From: Colocasia esculenta
Lineage: Eukaryota > Streptophyta > Magnoliopsida > Alismatales > Araceae
DNA: 64,000 bases
Assembly: GCA_014218235.1 (NCBI GenBank)
Contig: CM024766.1
Location: 72,033,207 to 72,097,206, forward strand
Direction of reading: 5' to 3'
This document shows, piece after piece, positions 23,761-35,003 of this stretch. Numbering within the stretch: position 1 is the first letter of the stretch; every line of letters starts with the position of its first letter. The notes under the pieces were generated by a model. The model was not told the origin of the DNA. It saw only the letters and a list, made by a program, of their open reading frames with translations, and did not search any database. Made by a program: the position numbers and the translations under genes.

Positions 23761-25572
23761 TTCAATTTTATTTTCTTTATCCTCATTCAATGTTGACATG
23801 TGTGGGTGAGGATTTATCAAGAATTTTCCACTTCTTAAAGTTGACACAGTTTTGACATCTTCCACTTGGGGGCCCCTAGCTTGGGCAAGAGGATGGTCCT
23901 GTTGTATAGGTTGATTCTGAATTTGTGGTGCTGGAATATTCTGGATAAAAGCTTGTTGTTGGTTTTGTGGTGGAGGGGCATTTGGTTGAGTAGGTGGTAT
24001 GTACCCCTGAGCTTGATGGTATTGCTGGTTCTGATAGAAACCGGGAGGGTTATTCCTTGGACTTGCTACAGCTTGACTTGGCAATTGCCCGGACTCCCTC
24101 CTATGACAAACATCAGCAATCTGGGACTCTATCCTTGTCAAATTTTGTTGAAAATTTTGATTTTGAGTTTGATATTGATTTTGTTGTTTTTGCACAGTTT
24201 GACATAGAGTCGCCATCATGTCTTGGAGTTGATTCATTTTATCTTCCCAAATAGGCTGAGGAGGTGGTGGTGGATTATATGAAGGTTGCTGGAAATTTGT
24301 GTAAGCAAATTGATTTGAATTTTGATTTTCTTGGACGTGTGGAGGTTTGGAGTAAGAAGATTGGTCAAATCCCGAATTCTGATTGGAATAGGATTGACCG
24401 TAAATGGATTGCTTAAAAGTAGGTTGAGAAACTTGTTCAGATTGATTTTTCCAAGAAAAGTTCGGATGGTTCCTCCAACCAGGGTTGTATGTGTTAGAAT
24501 ATGGATCATGAAAGGGTTTGTGAAAACCTTAGGCGGCTTGGACTTGTTCTTGAATGAAAGGGGGTAATTGGGCAGTAGTGAGACAAGCATTGGTAGAGTA
24601 GGCTGGGCTAGCACACATAGCACAAGTTTCAGGTGTTTGAGAAAATTTGGGTGTGGCTTGCCCAGTTAAAGACAGTAATTGATCGAATTTTTGTTCCAAC
24701 TTCTGCTCCAATCTCTGATCAAGTCTAGCTAACATGTCTTCTACCCTAGAATCTGATTCTCCCCTCTCTCTTAATTCATACATCCCTGCCTTCTTTATAG
24801 GTCCTAGTGCTCTCTCATAAGAGTGGAGTGAGGCATGATTGATAGAGTTCTCACTCAATGTCTCAAACAGATTATATGTCTCATCCTCGCTCTTAGTCAT
24901 AAATGCTCCTCCACACGAAGCATCAACCATTTGCCTATTCGATTCTGTCAGACCTTCATAAAAGGCTTGAACAATTTGCCACCTCGACAGACCATGATGG
25001 GGGCATTTTCTAAGCAACTCCTTCAATCTCTCCCATGATTCGTGCATTAATTCTCCCGGGTGTTGGGAGAATCCAGTGATTGCTCTTCTCATTGTATTTG
25101 TTCGGCCAATGGCGTAAAACTTCTTAAAAAATTCCTGCTGCATTTCTGGCCAAGTTGTAATGGTTCTCCCTATGGTTCCTAACCAATGTTTGGCCTTGTC
25201 TTTTAAGGAGAATGGAAATAGGGTCAACCTTAAGGCATTTTCAGTGAAATTTTGGATCCTAACAGTGGAACAAATCTCTAGGAACTCATCTATATGCCTA
25301 TAAGGATCTTCATTGGGATTGCCATAGAAGGATGGTAACATTTGAATGGTTCCTGGCTTGATCTCAAAATGATTTGCAGGAATTTCTGGCCTAATGCAAG
25401 TGGCAGGTTGATAGTCAGAAGGAATGAAGTATTCCTTCATTTGTCTGGGTGCAGCCTCTTCTACATTTCCAACAACTTGGTTCTGGTTTTGATTGGCCAT
25501 ACTATGAAAGAATCTTTCAATCTCGTCTATAGGTTGAGCCAAATCTAAGTTCTGGGAGCATCTACCAAGCAT
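23761..25572 (-). pseudogene. E2 gag
   Basis: Gag of the Athila/Tat type. The N-terminal part carries the retrotransposon gag core (PSFYGNPNEDPYRHIDEFLE, LFPFSLKDKAKHWLG, WPEMQQEFFKKFY, MHESWERLKELLRKCPHHGL, FYEGL). Then comes a linker with the clade motif YSNTYNPGWRNHPNFSW and a Gln/Asn/Pro-rich tail. Start candidates are 25572 or an internal Met at 25500 (MANQNQNQ). A stop at 24529-24531 splits it; a second stop at 23758-23760 separates it from protease. All three pieces are in the same reading frame with no frameshift over 3 kb. Confidence 0.88.
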
Positions 25573-26718
25573 GCACAGATGAAAAGCCTTCTATTTTTTA
25601 TTTTTTATTTTTTTTAGATTTTTATTAATTTTTGAATTTTTGTGACAAACACAAACAATCATACACTTTCAAAACAAATTATCCTAAACTCTAAGTGTTC
25701 CTTGGACTTATGTTATTTTTCTCAAAATCAGATTTATGCTTGCTTAAGTCCAATCCTAACTCTTTTTGTACCAGCCAGGTAAGAGGTGGAGTAGAAGGAG
25801 GCCCCCCTAGCTTTCGCAAGGACCCAATTAAATAACCTCTAGCTCACTTAAGCGTAAGCTTTTTAACCTCTAATCCTAGACACCAGACTTAAAGAGAAAT
25901 TTGAATTTGAGAAAGGATAAATCTAATTATGAACCCTAAGGCCACGTCTACTGGTTTTTATTGAAAGTTAAGGCAAATGCAAGAATGTGGAAATTTTTTT
26001 GTGATTTTTGGGCAAAGGAAAGGGTGATGAAATCACTCACCTTATCTTTTTATTTTAATGGGTGAAGCCCTTAAGCAGTCCCATTTAAAAACATGAAGTG
26101 CACATATCAGATTCAAACAATGGGTTGTCTAATGCATGAAACGAGCGATGGAAGTCTTACCTTTCCCCCGCACTCTTCAATGCAAGAAAAAAATAGAATT
26201 CAAATGACAATTAAAATGATGAATGTCCTAAAACATGAGATTCTAATCTTAGGAAGATGAAATTTTTATTTACAAATCAAACGGCTAACATGAAAGAGCG
26301 ATTTGAATTTTTTTTTAGATTTTAGATTTTTTAATTTTTATTTGGTTTTTGAACTAAATGAAATGAAACTAAGGAAATATAAGGTGCTACTATAAACTAG
26401 TTCTCAAACCACACAAACCACAAAAGAGTCCAATTATTACATGCCAACAAGAAAGAAATCTCTGTACATGCACAGAGAGTACATGAAATCCTCACTACAA
26501 GCTTCACTCCTCTCTTCTATTAAAAAAAACTGAATTAAAAACAATTGAGAAAAGAAATCAGCAAGCTTCTCTCCTCCAATGGGCCTCAAATGCCAAGCCC
26601 AATCTCCAAGCTCTACTCCTTTGTGCAAATCTGCAATAAAAAGCCCAATAACAAGTCAATAGAAAGGCCCAAAGCAAATGAAATCAAATGAAAGCAGATT
26701 AAATCAAACTCTAATGCC
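25573..26718 (-). other. E2 leader between PBS and gag
   Basis: About 1.1 kb of AT-rich untranslated leader, typical in position for packaging signals. No conserved motif or coding frame is recognised; runs such as TTTTTTATTTTTTATTTTTTT lie near 25590-25615. Confidence 0.6.
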
Positions 26719-26736
26719 TCCCCGGCAACGGCGCCA
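26719..26736 (-). other. E2 primer binding site (tRNA-Asp type)
   Basis: On the minus strand TGGCGCCGTTGCCGGGGA lies three bases from the LTR. It is the classical Athila-type PBS complementary to tRNA-Asp. Confidence 0.88.
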
Positions 26737-26739
26737 AGA

Positions 26740-29633
26740 TGAACGCGCGACATTGTTGACTGTGCATTTTCGTTGTCCCGAGTTCCTCGCACAAGTCAAT
26801 ATGCGCACTTCCTCTAAACTGTCTCACAAACATAAAACAATAAAAAAAAAATGAACTCATACAGTGGTGAGAACAGGTCATATCCACGGAGAGGCAGAAT
26901 AGAATTTGAATTAAAACTACTTTGACTTGAAATCAGGAAGATCTAACAATAAGACACGAATTAAATCCACTCACTTCACTAAAAAAAAAACTCCAATGCG
27001 ATTAGAACTCTTCAATGTCACATTCAATATGCACACTAACAAGACTTAAATCCTCACTGTGTTAAAACTGAAGTCAGAACTCTTCATAACAAATCAAATT
27101 AAGCATTCTTAGAACAATGTGAATTATACGAAATTCGGATCACTATACCCTCTCAACTTGAGGGATAAAGACCAAATCAAAGGAAAACACATCCTCTGTA
27201 GAAGATCAGAATTCTCTCCCCAAATATTTACAGGTAAAAGAAAAATCACAGAAGAAATGGACAATTCAACACAAATGGAATGAAATAAACCACTGGATTA
27301 AATTCTCACTAGATGCTGCTAAAGAAATGGTAACAACAATTCATAAGCTTCAGAGGAACAGAGGAAAGAACTCCCCAACTCAACAGTCGAATCCCCTAAA
27401 CAATCTAGACTAAAAGAGATAAAAAGAAAAATACAAACCAAACTCCTCAACTCGAATCAGCAACAGAAGGAACCCCCAAAAATCTCAACTAGCAAAACTC
27501 TGGAATCCCCAGACTCCAATTATCACAACAACATTAAAACTCCCCAGCTCTGATCTCCGGAAGGAATCCCAAAAAATGCAGAACTCAACACCCACTGAAT
27601 CAAACTCCACAGCTATGCAGACCTCTCGAAGAAACAAGAACAGCAAAGACGAAACAAGACCACTGAATCTAACTATTCTAAGCATAGACAAAATGGAAAA
27701 ATCAACACAAGAAAACTGAAGATCCCTCCCAGATGCTTGCAACGCACAGAGAAAGAGAGAAAATGGAATTTATCATCAGCAGAACAAGAAAGAAAAATAT
27801 GTACTGGATCTCCCCAACACAACAGTTGACAGAAGAAATGAACAAAACAAATTCTGAAATCCCGAACACTCCCTATAGCTGCTGAAAGGAAAATATAGAG
27901 ATTAAAATCACAGCAAAGCTAAATCCCCCAAAAACTTGAACTGGTGAAGCATCTCCCTCATTGCTCTGCCCTTCCGAAAAGCAAATTATAGAAATAATTG
28001 CTCTAAAATCACATTGACCAACCCTCCCCTGCTCTGATGGAAGAAAAATACAGGAAACTAAAAAAAAAAATGGCAAATAAATTCCCTAAATCTCCATTGG
28101 CGAACCCTTTACAGAAGCTGAACTGAAGAAGAAAAGAAAAACCCCGAACTCTACAACATCAAGAACACTCCCACAGCTCTGATGAAAGAATAAAAATAAA
28201 TTTCAGAAAATTTCCAAAATAATGCTTGCTCTGCTGAAAGAACAAAAGTACAGAAGAAAATAAAAGCTAGAACTCCTCGAATCTGAAATGCAGAACTTGC
28301 TTAACAATACTGGAAGAACATAAAGAAGAACTAAGAAAACCAAAAAATTTGCCAACTCGTGAACCCTCCCTTGCTCTGCTTAAAAGAAGAAAATATAGAC
28401 AATTAAACTGGAGAAATTAAAATCCTAAAACTTCCCTAAAAAAAAAAAATGAACCGCCGGAGAAGAGGACTCTGGGGTCCTTTTATAGGCCTCAGGGCCC
28501 TCTGCACAGCTTCTTCCCGCTTCCTGGATGTCGACTCAGCTCTGCACAAGGATCGCCACGCCAGCCCCACCTGGATCGCCATCTTAGAAAGTCCAGACGC
28601 ATGGCGAGCCCGCCTCCACCTCAGCTCCAGATCTGCGTAGCCCTGGCCATCATCCACACCGCCGTGCACAGCTTCTGCAACTGCTATCGTACACCTGCTT
28701 CACACCGCCTCACCTGGCCTCTGCACACCCCAGCTTCATCACTGCCACCTCAGCACAACTGGCCCAGCGTCATCTGATGCTTCGCACGACGCTTCCTGCC
28801 TGATCACCAGCGCCAGCCGTACGCCCGGTCACTGGTCGCACACGACGCCTCTAGCCAGCTTAGCATCGCCCACCGCCTGAACCATTGCGCCGTGCCCCTG
28901 GATCACCCTCCAGGCAGCCCAATCTCAGCGCCCGGGCCTCCAGCATCGCATCATAGCCTGGCGCCTCTCCCCTATGCACGGGAGATGAGCAGCACCACCC
29001 GGGCTCCATCTGCCTCACAGCTGCCTGCGCTTGCACCATCCCAGCCACCAGCACCGGCCTCACGCGCCAGCTTCGAGATCTGGCCTCAGCAGCTCACAAA
29101 TGGCCAACACACAGCCGCCCCAGCTTCCAGGAGCTTCCACTGCTCTGCCTTCGTCCACCTGGAGGGAAGGACAAGAAAGGGAATAAGAAAGGGTCAGGTG
29201 GGGTATGTGTCAACGTGTGGTGAAGTGAGGGAAAAAATATGTAGTATATTAATGAAGGGGTATGTGTCATGATTTGGTGAAATGAGAGAAAATGGATGTG
29301 GCATGATATGATTGGATGGAATATGATTTATTCACAACTAATATGTACAAGAATTATTAAAAGATATTTATGAAAATATAGAAGTAATAATAAGACTAAA
29401 AATTATTTATGTACAATGTATTTGCAAAAAAATGAGAACACTTTATTAGTCAAACTATTCAACCAGCATTGAATTTATTTAATCTAATCATGTGTTTTCT
29501 AACCTAATATGTTCAAAAACTTATTCCTGGATGAAATGAAAATTAAAATCAATGGGCACCTTATTTACAGATAAAAGATGTCTACATTTGACTAAGTGCA
29601 TGAAATTTAACACGAAAAATCATGTAGTTATCA
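26740..29633 (-). repeat. E2 5' LTR
   Basis: 2894 bp, partner of 18598-21491, TGAACGCG...GTTATCA, with the TSD copy GCGAC immediately after it. Confidence 0.95.
28481..28487 (-). promoter_or_regulatory. TATA box of E2 5' LTR
   Basis: TATAAAA on the minus strand, context GGCCTATAAAAGGACCCC. A GC-rich block lies upstream on that strand (28490-29170). Confidence 0.72.
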
Positions 29634-29638
29634 GCGAC

Positions 29639-30724
29639 GTATCGGACCGTTGCGACCAAGTCGCGACACCAAAGAGCGTCGCGATCTCGTCGCGACCGGC
29701 TAGACCGTCGCGACCAGATCGCAACTTCCACGAGCGTCGCGATCTCGTCGCGACCGGCCAGGCCGTCGCGACCAAATCATGACCTCCACGAGCATCGCGT
29801 TCACAGATAGGGGGGTTCCGGAGCAACCCTTCCGGGAACCACCCCAAAAACGGGGAAACAACCACACAAGGGGGAGGGGATCATGCTCAACATGCTAGAA
29901 AGCTAGTAAAGCATCCAAAACACCCTTAAAAACCCCACGAACATGAATCTACACTTGAAGGGAAACCTCACTCAACCTCAAGCATGGAGTTCTCACACTC
30001 CCTAACCCCAAACCACAGAGAAATCACGCTTTCGAGGGGGAAGGGAGCATGCTTAGGGCGAGAGGATCAAGAGTCCCTACCTCCACATAAAGAACGAACC
30101 CGTTAGGGCCTTCTCGTAGGAAAGGACGCCTCACACGTCCCCTACACGAGCGGGACGACACCACCTCAGCACAGACGCCTCAAGCACAACGATCCGCCAA
30201 GAAACTGCATGAGAAACTCGAGAGGGGAAGGAGAGGGGGAAAAGAGAGCTGAGAGGGTGAGAGGGGGAAATGGGGCGCGGCCTTGGTTTTAACCCGGCGG
30301 CCCCCAGAACACGACGGAACGACATGTCATGATAAGACTCTCGTCGCGACACCCCTAGGCGTCACGACCCTATCATGACGGTCGCCTCTATCGCGACCCT
30401 AAAAGCAGGTTAAAACCTCGAAGACTGGGAAAGCGATCGCGACGGACGACCACGTCGCGTTCACGGGCGTGCGCCTGACGCCCGACAGAGCCGTTCTGAA
30501 AGAAAGGACACCAGTCACGTCTATCAGAAGGGCCTTCGCGGCGCCATCGGACGTCGCGACCACAACGCGACGGCCATACCGTCGTGACCAAAACACGATA
30601 GCCCCGGTCATCGCGACCCGAACCTTGTCATGACGGCCTCCCTGTCGCGACCACGTCGCGACCAGGGAGCATGTCGCGACCCTGAGGACGGGGCCACAGG
30701 GCCCAAGGGGGGCCGGGTCTTACA
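29639..30724 (-). repeat. E3 3' LTR, part 2, rich in TCGCGA
   Basis: Continuation of the LTR beyond E2, matching 36230-37117 and 55714-55807. It contains at least a dozen copies of the palindrome TCGCGA, mostly as GTCGCGACC, at about 29640-29770 and 30350-30690. It ends GGGTCTTACA beside the PPT. Confidence 0.93.
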
Positions 30725-30745
30725 TCCCACCCACCTTAAGACATT
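30725..30745 (-). other. E3 polypurine tract
   Basis: On the minus strand TTAAGGTGGGTGGGA abuts the LTR start TGTAAGACCC. Confidence 0.75.
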
Positions 30746-30860
30746 TCATCCTCGAAATAAAAACAACTCGGTCTCAAAATGGAAAGCAGTACGAGGAGAA
30801 GTAACATACCAATCAATCAAACAAATAGGTAAACTGCTCCAGCAACTCATCCTCGCGCTC

Positions 30861-31874
30861 CTAGGTGGCCTCGCAACCAACGTGGTTCTTCCAAATGACC
30901 TTCACCAGAAGAATCTGCTTCCGACGCAACTGGTGAACTCTGAGGTCGACAACTCTGACCGGGTACTCTGGCACTGACAAGTCTAGCGCTACCTCCAGCT
31001 GTGAGTAGTCCAACACATGCGAAGGATCTGCGACGTACCTCCTGAGTTGCGAAACGTGAAACACACTGTGCACACCTGCTAGCTCTACCAGAAGACTCAA
31101 CCTGTAAGCCACCTCGCTGACCCTCTCGGTGATAGGGAAAGGCCCGACGTACCTCGGACCGAGCTTTCCCTTTCTGCCAAACCTCATGACGCCCTTGGTC
31201 GGTGAGACCCGCAAGAAAACAAGGTCACCAACACTGAATTGTAACGGTCTCCTGCGGACGTTTGCGTAACTCTTCTGTTTGCTCTGTGCTGCCCGAAGCC
31301 TCTGCCTGATCAGACTGACCGTGTCTGCACACTGCTGCACTAACTCTGGCCCCAAAAGCTGCCTCTCACCAACCTCGAACCAGTGAAGTGGAGCCCTGTA
31401 TGGGCGACCATACAAGGCCTCGTATGGTGCCATTCCGATGCTCGAGTGATAACTGTTGTTATATGCGAACTCTACCATTGGAAGGTGCGACTCCCAAGTG
31501 CCGCTCCAGTCTAAACAACACGCTCTCAGCATGTCCTCCAGTGTCTGAATGGTCCGCTCTGACTGTCCGTCTGTCTGAGGGTGGTACCCTGTGCTGAACC
31601 TCAACTCTGTACCCAGTGCTCTCTGAAGACTGCGCCAAAACACTGACGTGAACCTCAGATCTCTGTCGGAGATGACTGAAACTGGGATCCCGTCAACGAA
31701 ACAACTCTGTCCACGTACAGCCTGGCTAACCTGTCCACTGACCACAACATCCTGATCGAAAGAAAGTGCGCTGCCTTGGTCAAACGATCCACAATCACCC
31801 AGATACCATCGTGCCTCTGCGGGGTGCGGGGCAAACCAACCACAAAGTCCATGTTGATGTCGTCCCACTTCCAC
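30861..31874 (-). pseudogene. E3 integrase core, C-terminus and chromodomain
   Basis: The frame covers the second half of the integrase core (VSVISDRDLRFT with the second catalytic Asp, YHPQTDGQSERTIQ with Glu) and the stretch AYNNSYHSSIGMAPYEALYG. The GPY/F-type C-terminus follows (VFLRVSPTKGVMRFGRKG, LGPRYVGPF, VHSVFHVSQLRRY), then the start of a chromodomain (VKVIWKNHVGCEATWE). It is joined to the upstream pol frame by a frameshift near 31690, where integrase residues change from one frame to another. The C-terminal end runs into a stop near 30861 and continues in another frame toward about 30820. Confidence 0.88.
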
Positions 31875-32563
31875 TTGGGAATGGGCAACGACTGCAGCTC
31901 ACCACCAGGATGCTGATGCTCGGCCTTCACCTGTTGACAGGTAAGGCACCGAGCAACAAACTCTGCCACGCCCCTCTTCATCCCTGGCCACCAGAAGGAC
32001 CTCCTCAAGCAATAGTACATCTTGGTGGAGCCAGGATGAACAGCATACCTCGATCTGTGAGCCTCTGACAAAATTGCCTGGCGTGCCTCCTCAGAAACGT
32101 ACAAGCAGCCTTTGAATCTGACCTCGCTGTCCTCGTCGAGCTCAACATCTGGCATTTGAAAAATGTCTGCCAATTGAGGATCTACCTGCTGTGCCTGCAA
32201 CACCTTCTTGAACACTGACGGCCGAACCAACAAACTGCTCGCCACTGCACGGTCTCTAGTCCTCGATGGAACGAACACTCCCTGGGACAGCTCCTCGAAC
32301 AGCCTCCACTCTCTGACCATCAGCGAACTCAAGTGCACGCGCCTGCTCAAAGCATCGGCTACAACGTTAGCCCTTCCTGGGTGATAGGAGAGGGTTAGGT
32401 CGTAGTCCTTCAAATACTCCATCCATCGGCGCTGCCTCAAGTTCAGATCTCTCTGGGTGAAAATATACTGCAAGCTCTGGTGATCGGTGAAGATATGAAA
32501 AGCCTCGCCATACAAGTAGTGCCTCCACAACTTGAGAGCGAACACCACTACTGCTAGCTCCAA
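31655..32563 (-). pseudogene. E3 RNase H end and integrase N-terminus
   Basis: It begins in RNase H (MELAVVVFALKLWRHYLYGE with the Glu, FTDHQSLQYIFTQ with Asp), then the linker HPGRANVVADALSRR. The integrase zinc-binding domain follows (AHRSRYAVHPGSTKMY, CLTCQ) and the first part of the catalytic core (INMDFVVGLPRTPQRHDGIW). It is in a different frame from the upstream RT (shift near 32560) and from the downstream integrase half. No stop lies inside, so frameshifts rather than nonsense changes break this part. Confidence 0.88.
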
Positions 32564-33771
32564 GTCGTGGGTGGGTAGTTCTCCTCATGCTTCTTGAGCT
32601 GCCGAGAAGCATAGGCAACAACCCCACAGTGCTGCATCAGCACGGAACCCAAACCTGACCTCGACGCATCGGTATAGACCACAAAACCACCGCTATCCGA
32701 TGACAAGACTAACACTGGCGTTGAAGTCAACCTCGCCTTCAGCTCTCGAAAACTCTGCTGACAGTCCTCTGACCAAACAAACCTGACGTCCTGCCTAGTC
32801 AACCTGGTCAACGGCACTGCTAACTTGGCAAAATCCTGAATGAACCTCTGGTAGTAACTGGCCAAACCCAGAAAACTGTGAACCTCTGACACCGATGTGG
32901 GCTGCTCCCACGACAACATGGCCTCCACCTTGGCAGGGTGCACTGCCACACCAGAACCCGAGATCACGTGCCCGAGAAAGTGCACCTCCCTCAGCCAAAA
33001 TTCGCACTTGTCGAACTTGGCATAAAGGCGGTGACTCCGCAGGGTCTCCAGCACGATCCTCAGGTGCTCCTCGTGCTCCTCCTAAGAAGCCGAGTAGACC
33101 AAAATATCATCAACAAAAACAACCACAAAATGATCTAGGTACTCACTGAACACCCTATGCATCAGATCCATGAATGCTGCGGGTGCGTTCGTCAGCCCAA
33201 ATGACATCACGACGAACTCAAAGTGACCGTACCTTGAACAGAAAGCCGTCAAACCGACATCTGACTCTCTGATCCGCATCTGATATTACCTAGATCTTAA
33301 GTCAATCTTCGAGAAAACTTTGGCCGACTGCAACTGATCAAACAAATCATCGATCCTCTGCAACATGTAGCTGTTCTTCACAGTAACCTGGTTCAATTGC
33401 CGATAATCAATGCACAAACGAAGACTGCCATCCTTCTTTCTCACAAACAAAACAGGCGCGCCCCATGGCGAACGACTCGGGCGAATGAAGCCCAGCTCAA
33501 GAAGCTCCTGCAACTAGCGCTTCAACTGACGCAGCTCCACCGGGGCCATCCGGTAGGGTGCCTCGGACAATGGCATCGTACCAGGCAAAAGCTCAATGGA
33601 GAACTCTACCTCCCGCTCAGGCGGCAAACCAGGTAGATCCTCCGGGAAGACGTCGGAGAACTCAGAAACAACTGGCACGTCAAAAACTGAAGATCCTCTA
33701 GGCTCCAAAGAACAAATCGAAGCAAGGTACGCCACACAGCCATCGCGGATCAAACAGCGAGCTCTACACAA
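32554..33771 (-). pseudogene. E3 reverse transcriptase and RNase H start
   Basis: One frame interrupted by stops near 33514, 33286 and 33082. Visible in order: PYRMAPVELRQLK, RPSRSPWGAPVLFVRKKDG, LCIDYRQLNQ, VFSKIDLRS, FVVMSFGLTNAPAAFMD, VVVFVDDILVYS, CEFWLREVHFLGHVISG and the RNase H start VVYTDASRSGLG. RT catalytic Asp residues are intact, unlike E1. The stop after LKR lies where relatives have Gln, consistent with C-to-T change at CAG. Mild damage compared with E1. Confidence 0.9.
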
Positions 33772-34236
33772 GGAAATAAATGGCCGACGGGTAGATCGGA
33801 TACCTCAGAAGCAGAGGACGGGCTCTCCAGGTATCCTAAACTGAACGGTCTTTCGCTGGCAATCAACCACGGCTGAGTGAGCCTCCAACCATTCCATGCC
33901 CAGGATGACGTCAAAGTCGCAAAGCTGCAGTGCGTACAACCTGGCCGGCAACTGGTGCCCCTCGACTTCGACTGTCACACCCTCCAAGTAACCAAAGGAA
34001 CACATATAGTCACCAGACGGGAGATCGACCATCACGTCACACTGCCTCTCAGGAGCGTGACAAGCAAGGGACTCATAGAATTCCTCGGAAGCAAAACACA
34101 AAGAAGCACCGGGATCGACCAAAACATGAGTAGCTCTACCAAGGATAGGTAGAGTACCTATAACAAGGTTTGACGCCTCTGCCTGCTCCCGGGTGAGAGC
34201 CATCACGCGACCACGACCACGCCCACGCTGCGGCAC
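33772..34236 (-). pseudogene. E3 protease with altered active site
   Basis: In the same frame as RT. The stretch RVMALTREQAEAS leads into the protease. The active-site box reads HVLVDPGASLCFASEEF, where the family has D-[ST]-G-A: the Asp is kept but the next residue is Pro. The C-terminal part ILGMEWLEAHSAVVDC is preserved. A stop near 33805 separates it from RT. Probably inactive. Confidence 0.82.
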
Positions 34237-34866
34237 CTGTTGGGGCTGCTGCTGCTGCGGCGGCTGCTGAGGGTACTGCTGCTGCTGTTGGTATGGCTAG
34301 TACTACTGCGGTTGCAGAAACTATTGAGCCTGCTGCTGATACTACCCCCGCTGTTGCTGACGCGGTGCCTGCTGCTGAGGAGGAGGGTACTAGTACTGAG
34401 GCAGCTGCTGAGCGTACTGCACTAGCTGCTACTGCTGCGGGGCTTGCCCTATGGGGAAATCCCTCCTGAAGTGGCCCGATAAGCCACAGGTGTAGCAAAC
34501 TGCCTCCTAACCACCCTGCTCAGCTCCCTGGACAACTGACTGCTTTGCAAACCTGGACTGGTGCTTCTGCTGCCAGCTCCGACCGCCCCCGCGAGTAGAC
34601 AACTTCCTAAACTGCGAGCGAATCCCGGCGCTGCCGGAACTGCCCGAGCCGGAGGAAGAGGAAGTTGCACTACCGTGGCTACCCACTGGACGCTGGTAAG
34701 GTGAGGACCTAGAAGAGGCTCCTCCCTGCTACTGCTGCTGCTGCTGAGGCTGTGCCACTGAATCGTCTACCGACACCTCCTCCTGGACCTACCCCTGTGC
34801 GGGCATCTCGGACTCATTCTGCTGCTCGATCAACTGTCTAGCCTGACTGCGCCTACGCTGAGCCAT
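34237..34866 (-). pseudogene. E3 gag remnant without core domain
   Basis: It starts MAQRRRSQARQLIEQQNESE at 34866 and passes through Gln/Ser-rich sequence to a zinc knuckle (CYTCGLSGHFRRDF; the last Cys is replaced by Phe). A long Gln/Tyr-rich tail with several TAG stops follows, in frame with protease. Only about 210 codons separate the start from protease. The roughly 200-residue retrotransposon gag core seen in relatives is missing. The deletion removes the particle-forming part. Confidence 0.7.
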
Positions 34867-34989
34867 GTCCTACACGACACACAACCAACAAGGGTTAACA
34901 ATACCACTCGGGCGGCTAGCAGTGTACTTGTACTATCGTTGGGACTTCCTGTTGCAGTTCAAATCCATTACAAGTCTTGTCAGACTCTC

Positions 34990-35001
34990 GCTCTGATACC
35001 A
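34990..35001 (-). other. E3 primer binding site (initiator tRNA-Met)
   Basis: On the minus strand TGGTATCAGAGC, two bases from the LTR: a perfect match to the plant initiator tRNA-Met 3' end. Confidence 0.88.
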
Positions 35002-35003
35002 AC

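Larger units (their letters stand above)
18598..29633 (-). mobile_element. E2: Athila/Tat-type Gypsy element lacking RT, RNase H and integrase core
   Basis: 11,036 bp with two LTRs of 2894 bp each (TGAACGCG...GTTATCA on the plus strand) and a perfect TSD GCGAC (18593-18597 and 29634-29638). The PBS matches tRNA-Asp, usual for Athila. Internal coding on the minus strand is gag, protease, then directly the C-terminal tail of integrase. The catalytic part of pol (RT, RNase H, integrase core) is absent, so the copy cannot transpose by itself. The equal LTR lengths and high LTR similarity suggest a fairly young insertion. A solo LTR of the same family is at 5801-8684. Confidence 0.95.

Noticed and set aside
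23312..24254. Plus-strand frames over E2 gag and protease
   Set aside because: Shadows of the minus-strand reading frame, which carries clear family motifs.
30280..30310. TATA box of E3 LTR
   Set aside because: Only GTTAAAACC is seen at the expected place; too weak to list as a promoter.
33877..34152. Plus-strand frames over E3 protease and gag
   Set aside because: Shadows of the minus-strand polyprotein.
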